DNA of 64,000 nucleotides, taken from the NCBI GenBank assembly GCA_036946405.1, contig JAQIJC010000001.1, positions 2,927,501 through 2,991,500 on the forward strand, written 5' to 3'. The position numbers and the translations under genes were made by a program. The stretch's first letter is position 1; each line of letters opens with the position of its first letter. A model generated the notes under the pieces. That model saw only the letters and a list, made by a program, of their open reading frames with translations. It was not told where the DNA came from and made no database searches. Source of the stretch: Sphingomonas phyllosphaerae. Lineage in GTDB: Bacteria; Pseudomonadota; Alphaproteobacteria; Sphingomonadales; Sphingomonadaceae. Shown here one piece after another: positions 17,344 to 25,945 of this stretch.

Positions 17344-20082
17344 ATGTTCATGCTGACGAACGCGCGCCTGCTCGCCTCGAGCGCCGCACTGGCGATCACC
17401 GTCGCCGCGACCACCGCCGCCGCGCAGACCGCACCCGAGCCGGGCACCACGCCGCCGTCCGGCGACGCGCCCGCCGCCTCCGACGAGATCGTCGTCACCG
17501 GCATCCGCCAGAGCCTGAGCAGCGCGCAGAACATCAAGCAGAATTCGGACGCGATCGTCGATGCGCTGGTCGCCGAGGACATCGGCAAATTCCCCGACAA
17601 CAACGCGTCGGAGGCGATCGCGCGGATCACCGGCGTGCAGGTGACGCGCTATCTCGACGAGGCGAACGGCGTGCTGATCCGCGGGTTGCCCAACGTCCAG
17701 ACGACCGTCAACGGCCGCGAGATCTTCACCGCCGACGGTCGCTCGGTTGCGATCCAGGACTTTCCGGCGCAGGCGGTGGCGCGCGTCGACGTGTTCAAGG
17801 CGGTGACCGCGCAGAATCTGGAGGGCGGGATCGCCGGACTGCTCGACGTCGGCTTGCGGCGGCCGTTCGACTTCAAGGGCTTCGAGCTCGCCGGCGCGCT
17901 ACGCGGGGTCTATAACGACCAGAGCCGCAAGCTCGACCCGATCGGCAGCCTGCTGGTCAGCGACCGCTGGCAGACCGGGATCGGCGAGATCGGCGCGCTG
18001 CTCAACGTCTCGTTCACGCAGACGCGCTACCTCAATTCGGTCCGTTACCAGGGCTTTCAGGACAATGTTCCCGCCGCGCAGGCGATCCTGCCCGCGTCGG
18101 TGGGGCGCGACTTCACCTTCCCGCAGGACATCGGGCTGTTCTACGGGCGCGGTACGCGCCAGCGGCCGTCGGTCAACGGCTCGCTGCAATGGCAGCCGAC
18201 CGACAATCTGATGATCTACGCCGACGGGCTGTGGCAGGCGTATCGCAACAAGAACGCCAACGACTTCTTCGGCGTGCCGATCCAGTCCAGCACCACCGGC
18301 GGCACCCCGCCGACGATCCGCAACGCGGTGCTGACCCCGGACGGTACGACGCTGGAATCGTTCGACATCGATCTCGGCATCGTCAACGGCCCGACCAAGG
18401 AGTTCGGCGACAGCAGCACCGACACCTATCAGGGCGCGCTGGGCGCAAAATGGGAGGTCGCCAATGCGGTCTTCACCACCGATCTCGCGTACACGCGCTC
18501 GGTGGTGAGCAACACCTTCGGGCGTTTCGAGACGCAGACCGTGTCGCCGCTATCGCTGGCGGTGCGGCTCAACGACCAGCGCAGCGTCAACTTCGTGCCG
18601 AGCGGGGTCGACTTCGCCAATCCCGACAGCTTCTACGTGCGCGGCGTCTATGACGAGCGCCGCCGCTCGGAGGGCAGCCAGTGGCAATGGCAGGGTAATG
18701 CGCTGATCGACACCGGCTCGGCCTTGTTCCCCAAGTTCCGGCTCGGCGTCCGCTACGCCGACCGCAACGCGCGCTCGCAGTTCGGCGGGCGCTACGCCGG
18801 GCTCTCGGGGCTGCGCGACGTCATCAGCAAGGTGCCGACCGTGTCGCAGGGCGGGATCATCGAAGCCGGTTTCCGCGGCGACGACGTCCAGCAGTTCCGC
18901 AGCTGGTACGCGCCCGACGCCTATCTGTTCAACGACAAGCTCGACGACGTGCGCGGCTATGTCCGCGACGGTCTGGCGCGGCTCAACGCCGATGCCGGAA
19001 CGCAGGCGGCATGGGTGTCGGACGAACCGCGCTACGATCCGCTCGCGTCGTTCCGCGCCCGCGAGCAGGTGTTCTCGGGCTATGCGCAGCTCGACTATGC
19101 GTTCGACATCGGCTTCCCGATCGACGGCGTGATCGGCACGCGCGTCGTCGTCACGCGCAACCGCCTCGACGGCACCAACTCGCTGCCGATCCCCGGCACC
19201 GGCCAGACGCAGCTCGTCCCGATCGACTCCTCGACGCAATATGTCGACGTGCTGCCGAACATCAGCGCGCAGCTGCATTTCACCGACCGGCTCAAGCTGC
19301 GGCTGTCGCGCACCGAGGCGCTGACCCGCCCCGGCTTCAACCAGATCAACCCGACGCTGACGATCACGCAGGGGACGATCGGCGGCAACATCTCCTACAC
19401 CGGCAATGGCGGCAATCCCGAGCTGCAGCCGATCCGCTCGAACAATTACGACGCGTCGCTGGAATATTATTTCTCGCGCACCGGATCGGTGTCGGTCGCC
19501 GGTTTTTATCGCGAGATCGAGGGGTTCATCAATTCGCTGCCGCAGGTCGTCAACGTCCAGCCGTTCGGCAACATCCTCGTCTACCGCCCGTCGAATTCCA
19601 GCTCGGGGACGATCAAGGGGATCGAGGCAGCGGCGACGACCTTCTTCGACTTTCTGCCCGGCGCGCTGCGCGGGCTCGGCGCGCAGGCGAACTTCACCTA
19701 TATCGACGGCGAGCAGGTCGTCCCCGCCGCCGCCAATTTCGCGGGCGGGCGCAACACGCTGCCCGGCGTCTCGAAGTACAGCTTCAACGTGATCGGGCTG
19801 TATGAGCTGGGGCCGGCGAGCGTGCGGCTCGCCTATAATTACCGCAGCGCCAACGTCGACGGCTTCGGCGCGCCGGGCGTGTTCACCACCGTCTATTCGG
19901 ACGCGGTCGGGCGGCTCGACCTGTCGGCGAGCTACAACGTCAACGACAACATCACGCTGACCGTCGACGCCACGAACCTGCTGCGCACGCCGTACCACAG
20001 CTACGTCAAGGACCCGCGCTATCCGCGCGACGTGCGCTGGGAGGCGAGCCTGTTGTCGGCGGGGGTGCGCTTCCGATTCTAG
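17344..20082 (+). CDS. TonB-dependent receptor (carbohydrate type)
   Basis: A protein of 912 residues. GGGAGG at 17332-17337 lies six bases before the ATG. A signal peptide ends near TAAAQ. The plug begins EIVVTGIRQSLSSAQNIKQNSD and includes AEDIGKFPDNNASEAIARITGVQVTR, characteristic of the large sphingomonad/xanthomonad TBDRs linked to glycan use. The barrel ends AGVRFRF with a terminal Phe. No STN domain is present, so it is not directly coupled to a sigma/anti-sigma pair. It lies 49 bp after the GH-A/CBM gene and before the GH43 gene, so it probably imports the oligosaccharides those enzymes make. Confidence 0.95.
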   Translation: MFMLTNARLLASSAALAITVAATTAAAQTAPEPGTTPPSGDAPAASDEIVVTGIRQSLSSAQNIKQNSDAIVDALVAEDIGKFPDNNASEAIARITGVQVTRYLDEANGVLIRGLPNVQTTVNGREIFTADGRSVAIQDFPAQAVARVDVFKAVTAQNLEGGIAGLLDVGLRRPFDFKGFELAGALRGVYNDQSRKLDPIGSLLVSDRWQTGIGEIGALLNVSFTQTRYLNSVRYQGFQDNVPAAQAILPASVGRDFTFPQDIGLFYGRGTRQRPSVNGSLQWQPTDNLMIYADGLWQAYRNKNANDFFGVPIQSSTTGGTPPTIRNAVLTPDGTTLESFDIDLGIVNGPTKEFGDSSTDTYQGALGAKWEVANAVFTTDLAYTRSVVSNTFGRFETQTVSPLSLAVRLNDQRSVNFVPSGVDFANPDSFYVRGVYDERRRSEGSQWQWQGNALIDTGSALFPKFRLGVRYADRNARSQFGGRYAGLSGLRDVISKVPTVSQGGIIEAGFRGDDVQQFRSWYAPDAYLFNDKLDDVRGYVRDGLARLNADAGTQAAWVSDEPRYDPLASFRAREQVFSGYAQLDYAFDIGFPIDGVIGTRVVVTRNRLDGTNSLPIPGTGQTQLVPIDSSTQYVDVLPNISAQLHFTDRLKLRLSRTEALTRPGFNQINPTLTITQGTIGGNISYTGNGGNPELQPIRSNNYDASLEYYFSRTGSVSVAGFYREIEGFINSLPQVVNVQPFGNILVYRPSNSSSGTIKGIEAAATTFFDFLPGALRGLGAQANFTYIDGEQVVPAAANFAGGRNTLPGVSKYSFNVIGLYELGPASVRLAYNYRSANVDGFGAPGVFTTVYSDAVGRLDLSASYNVNDNITLTVDATNLLRTPYHSYVKDPRYPRDVRWEASLLSAGVRFRF

Positions 20083-20102
20083 CGATCAGCCAGCCATTAT
20101 CC

Positions 20103-20186
20103 GTCGCCCCGGACTCGATCCGGGGCCCCGCTTCCTCTTGTCGCGTGGGAAGAAGAAGCGGGATCCCGGATCAAGCCCGGGAGGAC
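20103..20186. repeat. long imperfect inverted repeat, terminator-like
   Basis: The arms 20103-20134 and 20155-20186 are imperfect inverted copies of about 32 bp, built around CCGGACTCGATCCGGGG on one side and CCCGGATCAAGCCCGGG on the other. A shorter related palindrome occurs at 62530-62560. It stands just after the TBDR stop codon and could end transcription or act as a REP-like element, separating the TBDR gene from the GH43 gene 222 bases downstream. Confidence 0.7.
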
Positions 20187-20304
20187 GAGGTGTGGCTGGC
20201 GAGCTGTGAAGATCGGTCGATACAGGGCTTCGACTTCGATGAATCAACACCCTAGAGACGATCGCGACCCGGCGGATCGACCGCCGCCGATCGGGAGATG
20301 ATGG

Positions 20305-23300
20305 TTGGATTGCATGTCAGGGTTTGCCCGCCCGCTGCTGCTGCTCGCCGCGCCGATCGCACTGACCGGTGCGACGCCGCCGGCCGAGCCCGTCGCGCCC
20401 GCCCCCATCGGTGCGGCCTATCTCTTCGTCTACTTCACCGAAAACACGATCGACGGCGAGAAACTGCGCTTCGCGATCTCCGACGGCAACAATGCCCTGC
20501 AGTGGAAGACGCTCAACGACGCGCAACCGGTGCTGCAATCAAGCGAGGGCACGCGCGGGCTGCGCGATCCGTTCATCATGCGCTCGGCGGAAGGTGACCG
20601 CTTCTTCCTGCTCGCCACCGATCTGTCGGCGGCGCGCAGCGGCTGGGGCGACGCGACGCGCCACGGCAGCCGCTATCTCGAAATCTGGGAATCGACCGAC
20701 CTGATCCACTGGGGCAAGCAGCGCCACGTCCGCGTCAACCTGCCCGCCGCCGGCATGACCTGGGCACCCGAGGCGAGCTACGACCCGACGATCGGCGCCT
20801 ATGTCGTGTACTGGACCTCCACGCTCTACAAGGACGCCGCGCACATGGTCGAGGATGGCGAGGGGCCGCAGATCCTGAGCGCGATCACCCGCGACTTCCG
20901 CACCTTCACCACCCCGAAACCGTGGTTCAAGGCCGCAGACGTGCCGGGCGCGGTGCGTGCGAAGGGGATGATCGACGCCACCGTCATGAAGGACCGCGAC
21001 CTTTATTACCGCTTCACCAAGATCAGCGACGCGCAGGGGTGTGCCTCGAGCGACATCCTGGCGCAGGTCTCGCCGGCGCTGCGCACGGACGGCGCATCGG
21101 GACAATGGAAGATCCTCGATCGCTGCATCGGCCGCCGCGCCGGCACGCCCGAGGTGGAGGGGCCGACCGCCTTCGTCGCCAATCCGGGCGACACGAGCGG
21201 GTTCAAATACTTCCTGTGGGTCGATGACTATGGTGGCGCCGGCTATATCCCGCTCGCCACCAATGCGCTCGACGGCACGATCGCCTGGACCTATCCACGC
21301 GACTTCCGCCTGCCGCCGTCGCCGCGCCACGGCACCGTGCTGTCGATCACCGCCGCCGAGCGCGACCGGCTCGAAGCGCATTGGCGCCGCGCCACGCCGG
21401 ATTCCGCCGACACCGCGGCGCGCTGGGTGGTCCCGCCGGTGCTGGCATCGGGGACGCGGCTGCCGGTGCCGGACGGCTTCGTCGCGACGTGGCGTGCCGA
21501 CGGGCGGGTGGTGCGCGACGGGGTGCTCACCAACCGCGGCGCGGCGGCGCGCCTCGTCCGGCTCCACGGCAGGCTGACCCGCGCGGACGGGACGACGCTC
21601 ACCAAGCGCTTCACGGTCCGCGTGCTCGGCAGCGGTGCGCGGCGGCTCGAAGCCTATGCGCGCACGCCGACCGACGCGCATGACGCCAACCAGCCAACTG
21701 TCGCGCGCAGCGTGCATCTCGCGCTCAGCGGCCCGGACAGCCGGATGACGCCGCTCAACGAGGATGACGGCGTGGTGTTCGCGAAGGGCGATTACATCGG
21801 GGTCGATCGGGTGACGTTGCGCGGCGTCGCCGATCCGTCGCTCTTCTATTTCGCCGACGGCGCGCTCGGCGTGATCGCGACGCGGGTCGATATGGCGGGC
21901 ACGCCCGATCCCGCAGCGACAGCGACCGTCATCTTCCGCAGCGATCCCGCGCGGCCGGCGGAGTTCGAGGAAATTGGGACGCTCGACCTGCGCAGCGCCG
22001 ATGGGATCGCGCAGCCGCACGCGGTGTGGGACAGCGCCGCGCGCCGCTATCTCGTGTCATGGACCGACCGGGAGGCGCGGCAGCGCTGGACGACGGTCGC
22101 CGATCTGGCGCGGACCGAGTGGCAAACCGCGACGTGGCAACCGGACAACAGCGGCCGACGCCGGCGGATCGTCTCAGGCGACAACGTCGGCAACGCGCGG
22201 ATTGGCGCGGTCGCCATCCCCGCTACGCTGGCGATCAGCGCCGACACCGCGGCCACCCTCACCCGTCGCTTCGGCCGGGTCGTCAACACCAGTGCGACGG
22301 TCGCGAAGCGGACGATCGCCGTGGGCCGCAGCGCCGATATTCGTAACGCGCGGGTGACGCTCGGCTATTCGGACGGCTCCACCGCGACGCGTGCGGTCGA
22401 CTGGGATGCCGCCGACTTGGCGAAGCTCACGCGGCCCGGCCGCTATCTGGTCCATGGCACGATCCGCCAGCGGCGCTATCCGGCGATCTTCGCCTACAAC
22501 CGCGCCGATCCCGACATCTATCGCTGGGAGAAGGACGGGCGGGTGCGCTATCTGCTCACCGCGACCGACGACACCGACAATGACAATGTCGGCTCCGTGC
22601 ACCTGCCACTGCGCGTCGCCGATCGGCTCGAGGATCTTGCCGACGCCAATGGCGGTCGCGCGCGCGAGGTCGACCTGCTCAACCGCCGCACCCGCCGCGA
22701 TCGAACCACCGAGGGCCGCGTGATCGCCGGCTGCTATTGGGCACCCGAAATCCACGAGATCGGCGGCAAGCTGTCGATCCTGTTCGCGCCGTGCTTCAAC
22801 CCGAAGGACGATCAGTCGAACGAGGGAGGCGCATGGTCCCGGGTCGCCTCGCACCTCATCCAGTTGCGCGACGGCGGCGATCCCGCCAATCCCGCCGACT
22901 GGTCCCGCCCGGCCGCGATCCTGAAGGCCGACGGCGCACCGCTCGGCCGCGCCGAGATGCCGGCGAACATCAGCCTCGATATGTCGTTCTTCACGGTCGG
23001 CGAACGTGCTTATTATACTTGGTCGCAGCGTTATCTGCCGGCGTCCGGCACGCTCGGCGATCCGCTGACGTGGATCGCGCCGGTCGAACCTGCGCATCCG
23101 ACGCGGCTGGCCGGCACGCCGACCCCGATCATCGCGCCGCAAACCTCGGTGGAGGAGAACCTTGCCGAGGGCGCGTTCGCGCTCAGCCACGACGGGCGGC
23201 TGACGCTGGTCTATTCCAGTTCGGGGGTCAGCCCGACCTATGTCGTCAACGGCATCTCCGCGCCGTTGGACGCCGATCTCACCCGGATCGATGCGTGGCG

Positions 23301-23586
23301 TAAATGGTCGGCGCCGCTCCAGAAGAGCGTGGCGATGCCGGCCGGGGTCACCGACTATCGCCGCTACGAACAGGGGCCGGGGCATGGCGCCTTCACCACC
23401 GATGAGGACGGCAATCCGCTCTACGTCTACCATGCTTGGGGCAATGGCGTCGGCGGCGACGGACGCGATGCACGGGTTCGCCGCGTGCATTGGGCCGCGG
23501 ACGGTCGCCCGCTGCTCGACATGACCGGTGACGAGGAGGTCGCCCCCGCGAACCGTCGCGTCACAATGACGGTCACGATGTTGTAA
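20305..23586 (+). CDS. multi-module GH43 protein (arabinosidase-like)
   Basis: About 1,093 residues. The TTG at 20305 has GGGAG seven bases upstream; an ATG at 20314 is equally possible and keeps the same signal peptide (LLLLAAPIALTGATP). The N-terminal propeller (about residues 35-345) has the GH43 pattern GLRDPFIM (D88) and MTWAPEASY. A middle part (about 490-620) again shows GVADPSLFYF (D510) but is too short for a five-bladed propeller. A bacterial Ig-like stretch follows (about 660-720), then a second full GH43-like domain (about 725-1090) with RADPDIYRW (D735) and YWAPEIHEI. GH43 enzymes include alpha-L-arabinofuranosidases, beta-xylosidases and exo-galactosidases. In this cluster, arabinan or arabinogalactan is the likely target. 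Confidence 0.88.
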   Translation: MDCMSGFARPLLLLAAPIALTGATPPAEPVAPAPIGAAYLFVYFTENTIDGEKLRFAISDGNNALQWKTLNDAQPVLQSSEGTRGLRDPFIMRSAEGDRFFLLATDLSAARSGWGDATRHGSRYLEIWESTDLIHWGKQRHVRVNLPAAGMTWAPEASYDPTIGAYVVYWTSTLYKDAAHMVEDGEGPQILSAITRDFRTFTTPKPWFKAADVPGAVRAKGMIDATVMKDRDLYYRFTKISDAQGCASSDILAQVSPALRTDGASGQWKILDRCIGRRAGTPEVEGPTAFVANPGDTSGFKYFLWVDDYGGAGYIPLATNALDGTIAWTYPRDFRLPPSPRHGTVLSITAAERDRLEAHWRRATPDSADTAARWVVPPVLASGTRLPVPDGFVATWRADGRVVRDGVLTNRGAAARLVRLHGRLTRADGTTLTKRFTVRVLGSGARRLEAYARTPTDAHDANQPTVARSVHLALSGPDSRMTPLNEDDGVVFAKGDYIGVDRVTLRGVADPSLFYFADGALGVIATRVDMAGTPDPAATATVIFRSDPARPAEFEEIGTLDLRSADGIAQPHAVWDSAARRYLVSWTDREARQRWTTVADLARTEWQTATWQPDNSGRRRRIVSGDNVGNARIGAVAIPATLAISADTAATLTRRFGRVVNTSATVAKRTIAVGRSADIRNARVTLGYSDGSTATRAVDWDAADLAKLTRPGRYLVHGTIRQRRYPAIFAYNRADPDIYRWEKDGRVRYLLTATDDTDNDNVGSVHLPLRVADRLEDLADANGGRAREVDLLNRRTRRDRTTEGRVIAGCYWAPEIHEIGGKLSILFAPCFNPKDDQSNEGGAWSRVASHLIQLRDGGDPANPADWSRPAAILKADGAPLGRAEMPANISLDMSFFTVGERAYYTWSQRYLPASGTLGDPLTWIAPVEPAHPTRLAGTPTPIIAPQTSVEENLAEGAFALSHDGRLTLVYSSSGVSPTYVVNGISAPLDADLTRIDAWRKWSAPLQKSVAMPAGVTDYRRYEQGPGHGAFTTDEDGNPLYVYHAWGNGVGGDGRDARVRRVHWAADGRPLLDMTGDEEVAPANRRVTMTVTML

Positions 23587-23644
23587 CAGGATCGGGCGAT
23601 TTTACCCCACAAGGCGACATTCAGCGCCTCCGATCGTGTCTCCG

Positions 23645-24205
23645 GAAGCAGGCATCCATCCGGGTCGAGCTGGAACGGCGCTTGCAAGCCGCGGCCGACG
23701 CTGGCGATGCCAAGGTCCTGATCGTCCGCGCTGGGGACTATTTTGGCCCGGGCGCCGCAAACAACTGGTTCGGCCAGGGAGTGATCGCGCCCGGCGCCCG
23801 CCCCCGCGTGATCCGTAATCCCGGCACGCGCGGCGTCGGTCATCAAGGGGCGTACCCCCCGACGTCGCCGAGGCGATGGCGCGCTTGCTCGACCGGCCCG
23901 CCCTGCCCGCCTTCGCGCGCTTCCATATGGACGGCCATCGGGACCCGGACGGCCGCCACATGGTCGAGGCGATCGCCCGCGTGCTCGGCGATCCGGCCGT
24001 GCCGATCCGCCCCCTGCCCTGGTGGCCGCTTCGCGTGGCCGCGCTGTTCGCCACGGCGCCACGCGAGTGGATGGAAATGCGCTATCTCTGGGAGCAGCCG
24101 GTGCGTCTGGCGAACGATCGGCTGGTGGCGGAACTCGGACAGGAACCCCGTACGCCCCTCGACGAAGCGGTGCGGGTGGCGCTGGCGGGCCTCGGCTGTC
24201 TCTGA
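23645..24205 (+). pseudogene. NAD(P)-dependent epimerase/oxidoreductase remnant, 5'-truncated and frameshifted
   Basis: The first frame reads ERRLQAAADAG and VLIVRAGDYFGPGA, the middle of an atypical extended SDR. At GVGHQ the reading continues sensibly only in another frame (EAMARLLDRPALPAF ... VRVALAGLGCL). The break falls at a run of six C at 23855-23860; one more base would restore the family-like text. The N-terminal Rossmann domain with its GxxGxxG motif is missing, because the fragment begins right after the GH43 stop. About 190 of roughly 300 expected residues remain. It is therefore a decayed gene even if the C-run is an assembly error. Confidence 0.8.
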
Positions 24206-24267
24206 CGGCGGGTGACGTGGGGGCCGCCATCGGCTATACCAGTGGCGAGACCGAAGGAGCCACGACC

Positions 24268-24372
24268 ATGAACGACCGGAAGATCAGCGCCATCCAGCCT
24301 GTCCTTTCCGTCCGTCACGGTGTTCATGTCGAACTTCCTCACTCTCTCCAACCTTTCCGCCGCCACGCCTGA
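24268..24372 (+). CDS. possible leader peptide ORF preceding and overlapping the ABC-F gene
   Basis: A 34-codon frame begins with ATG at 24268, preceded by a strong GAAGGAG (24253-24259) eight bases upstream. It ends at a TGA at 24370-24372, overlapping the first 47 bases of the ABC-F gene in another frame. The peptide (MNDRKISAIQPVLSVRHGVH...) has no recognised domain. ABC-F genes are often controlled by short translated leaders, so ribosome stalling or coupling here could govern the downstream start. This is inference; the strong ribosome-binding site could equally be a remnant of a decayed gene. Confidence 0.4.
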   Translation: MNDRKISAIQPVLSVRHGVHVELPHSLQPFRRHA

Positions 24373-25936
24373 CGGCCGACCGCTCTTCCATGATCTGACC
24401 TTTTCGGTCGGTGCCGAGCGCATCGGCTTGGCCGGACGCAACGGATCGGGCAAGTCGACGCTGCTGCACATCATTGCGGGCGAAGCGCTTCCTCTGTCCG
24501 GCACGGTCCACCGCGCGGGCACGGTCGACCGGCTTGCGCAGCTTTGGCATGACGGGGATAGCGTCGCCCAGGCGCTCGGTGTCCACGGCCCGCTGTCGAT
24601 CCTGGCAAGGATCGAAGCCGGGGACGGCACCGCTGCGGACTTCGAAGTCGCCGACTGGACGCTACCCGCCGCGATCGATGCCGCGCTCGCCGATGTCGGC
24701 CTCGACGGCATCGCCCTGAAGCGCCCGATGGGAAGCCTGTCCGGCGGCGAGCGGACGCGGGTCGGCATGGCCCGGCTGGCGATCGCCAAGCCCGACCTGT
24801 TGCTGCTCGACGAACCGACCAACAATCTCGACGCCGAAGGCCGAGCCGCCATCGAACGCTGGATCGCGGGTTGGCGCGGCGGCCTGTTGGTCGCCAGCCA
24901 TGATCGCGCGCTGCTCGAAACCATGGACCGCATCGTCGAATTGAGCCCGATCGGTAATCGCATCGTCGGCGGCGGCTGGTCGGTCTTTGCGGCGGCACGC
25001 GATGCCGAACGGTTGCGTGCGGAGGCCGAACAGACCCGCACCGATGCCGCCCTTCGCACCACGCGCCTGGCCGCCCAATCCGCCCGCGAGGCCAAGGACC
25101 GGCGCGACAAGGCCGGGCGCAGCTTCGCCGCCAAGGGATCGGAGCCGAAGATCCTGCTCGGTGCCCGCGCCGAGCGCGCGGAGAACAGCGGCGGACAGGC
25201 CCGCCGCCTCGCCGAACGACAGATCGAGGAGGCCGTGCAAGCCCGCGACGCTGCCCAAGCGCGGGTCGAGGTGCTGACGCCGCTGACGATCGATCTACCG
25301 GCTACCGGTCTGCCGTCGCAGGCGGAGGTGCTCGCGATCGAGCAAGCGACCGTCGCATATGGCGACCGACATTTCGGCCCCTGGTCGCTGACGATCTGCG
25401 GGCCCGAGCGTGTCGCGCTGACCGGCCGCAACGGTGCCGGCAAATCGACCCTGCTCCGCCTCGCCAAGGGCGACCTCGCGCCTGCCAGCGGCACGATCCG
25501 CCGACGCGCCGATCGGATCGCCATGCTCGACCAGCATGTCGGCCTGCTCGACGCCGCCGACACCATCGTCGGCAACCTGCGCCGCCTCCAACCCACGCTG
25601 GACGAAGAGGCGGTCCATGCCGCCTGCGCGCGCTTCGCCTTTCGCAACCGTGATGCCCAGCGGCTCGTCGGTACGCTGTCGGGTGGAGAACGGCTGCGGG
25701 CGGGATTGGCCGCCGCGCTCTCCGGACCGCAGCCGCCCTGGCTGCTGATCCTCGACGAGCCGACCAACCATCTCGATATCGAGTCGATCGAGGTTCTGGA
25801 ACGCGCGCTTCAACGGTTCGACGGAGCGCTGCTGGTGGTCAGCCACGACGCTCGCTTCCTGAACGCGATCGGCATCGAGCGGTCCGTGGCCGTCACCAGC
25901 ATCAAAGAGGATGCCGCCACGCCCGAGCCCGGTTAG
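24326..25936 (+). CDS. ABC-F family ATP-binding protein
   Basis: A protein of 536 residues from the ATG at 24326 (a GTG at 24320 is an alternative). It has two ABC domains in tandem and no membrane segments. Walker A motifs are GRNGSGKST (about residues 37-45) and GRNGAGKST in the second half. The signature LSGGE occurs twice, and Walker B is LLLLDEPTNNLD and LLILDEPTNHLD. A charged linker rich in R, A and E joins the halves. ABC-F proteins bind the ribosomal E site and act in translation control or antibiotic resistance. This compact form resembles the Uup/YheS-like housekeeping groups as much as resistance proteins. A possible leader ORF overlaps its start. Confidence 0.95.
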   Translation: MSNFLTLSNLSAATPDGRPLFHDLTFSVGAERIGLAGRNGSGKSTLLHIIAGEALPLSGTVHRAGTVDRLAQLWHDGDSVAQALGVHGPLSILARIEAGDGTAADFEVADWTLPAAIDAALADVGLDGIALKRPMGSLSGGERTRVGMARLAIAKPDLLLLDEPTNNLDAEGRAAIERWIAGWRGGLLVASHDRALLETMDRIVELSPIGNRIVGGGWSVFAAARDAERLRAEAEQTRTDAALRTTRLAAQSAREAKDRRDKAGRSFAAKGSEPKILLGARAERAENSGGQARRLAERQIEEAVQARDAAQARVEVLTPLTIDLPATGLPSQAEVLAIEQATVAYGDRHFGPWSLTICGPERVALTGRNGAGKSTLLRLAKGDLAPASGTIRRRADRIAMLDQHVGLLDAADTIVGNLRRLQPTLDEEAVHAACARFAFRNRDAQRLVGTLSGGERLRAGLAAALSGPQPPWLLILDEPTNHLDIESIEVLERALQRFDGALLVVSHDARFLNAIGIERSVAVTSIKEDAATPEPG

Positions 25937-25945
25937 GCTGGTGCC

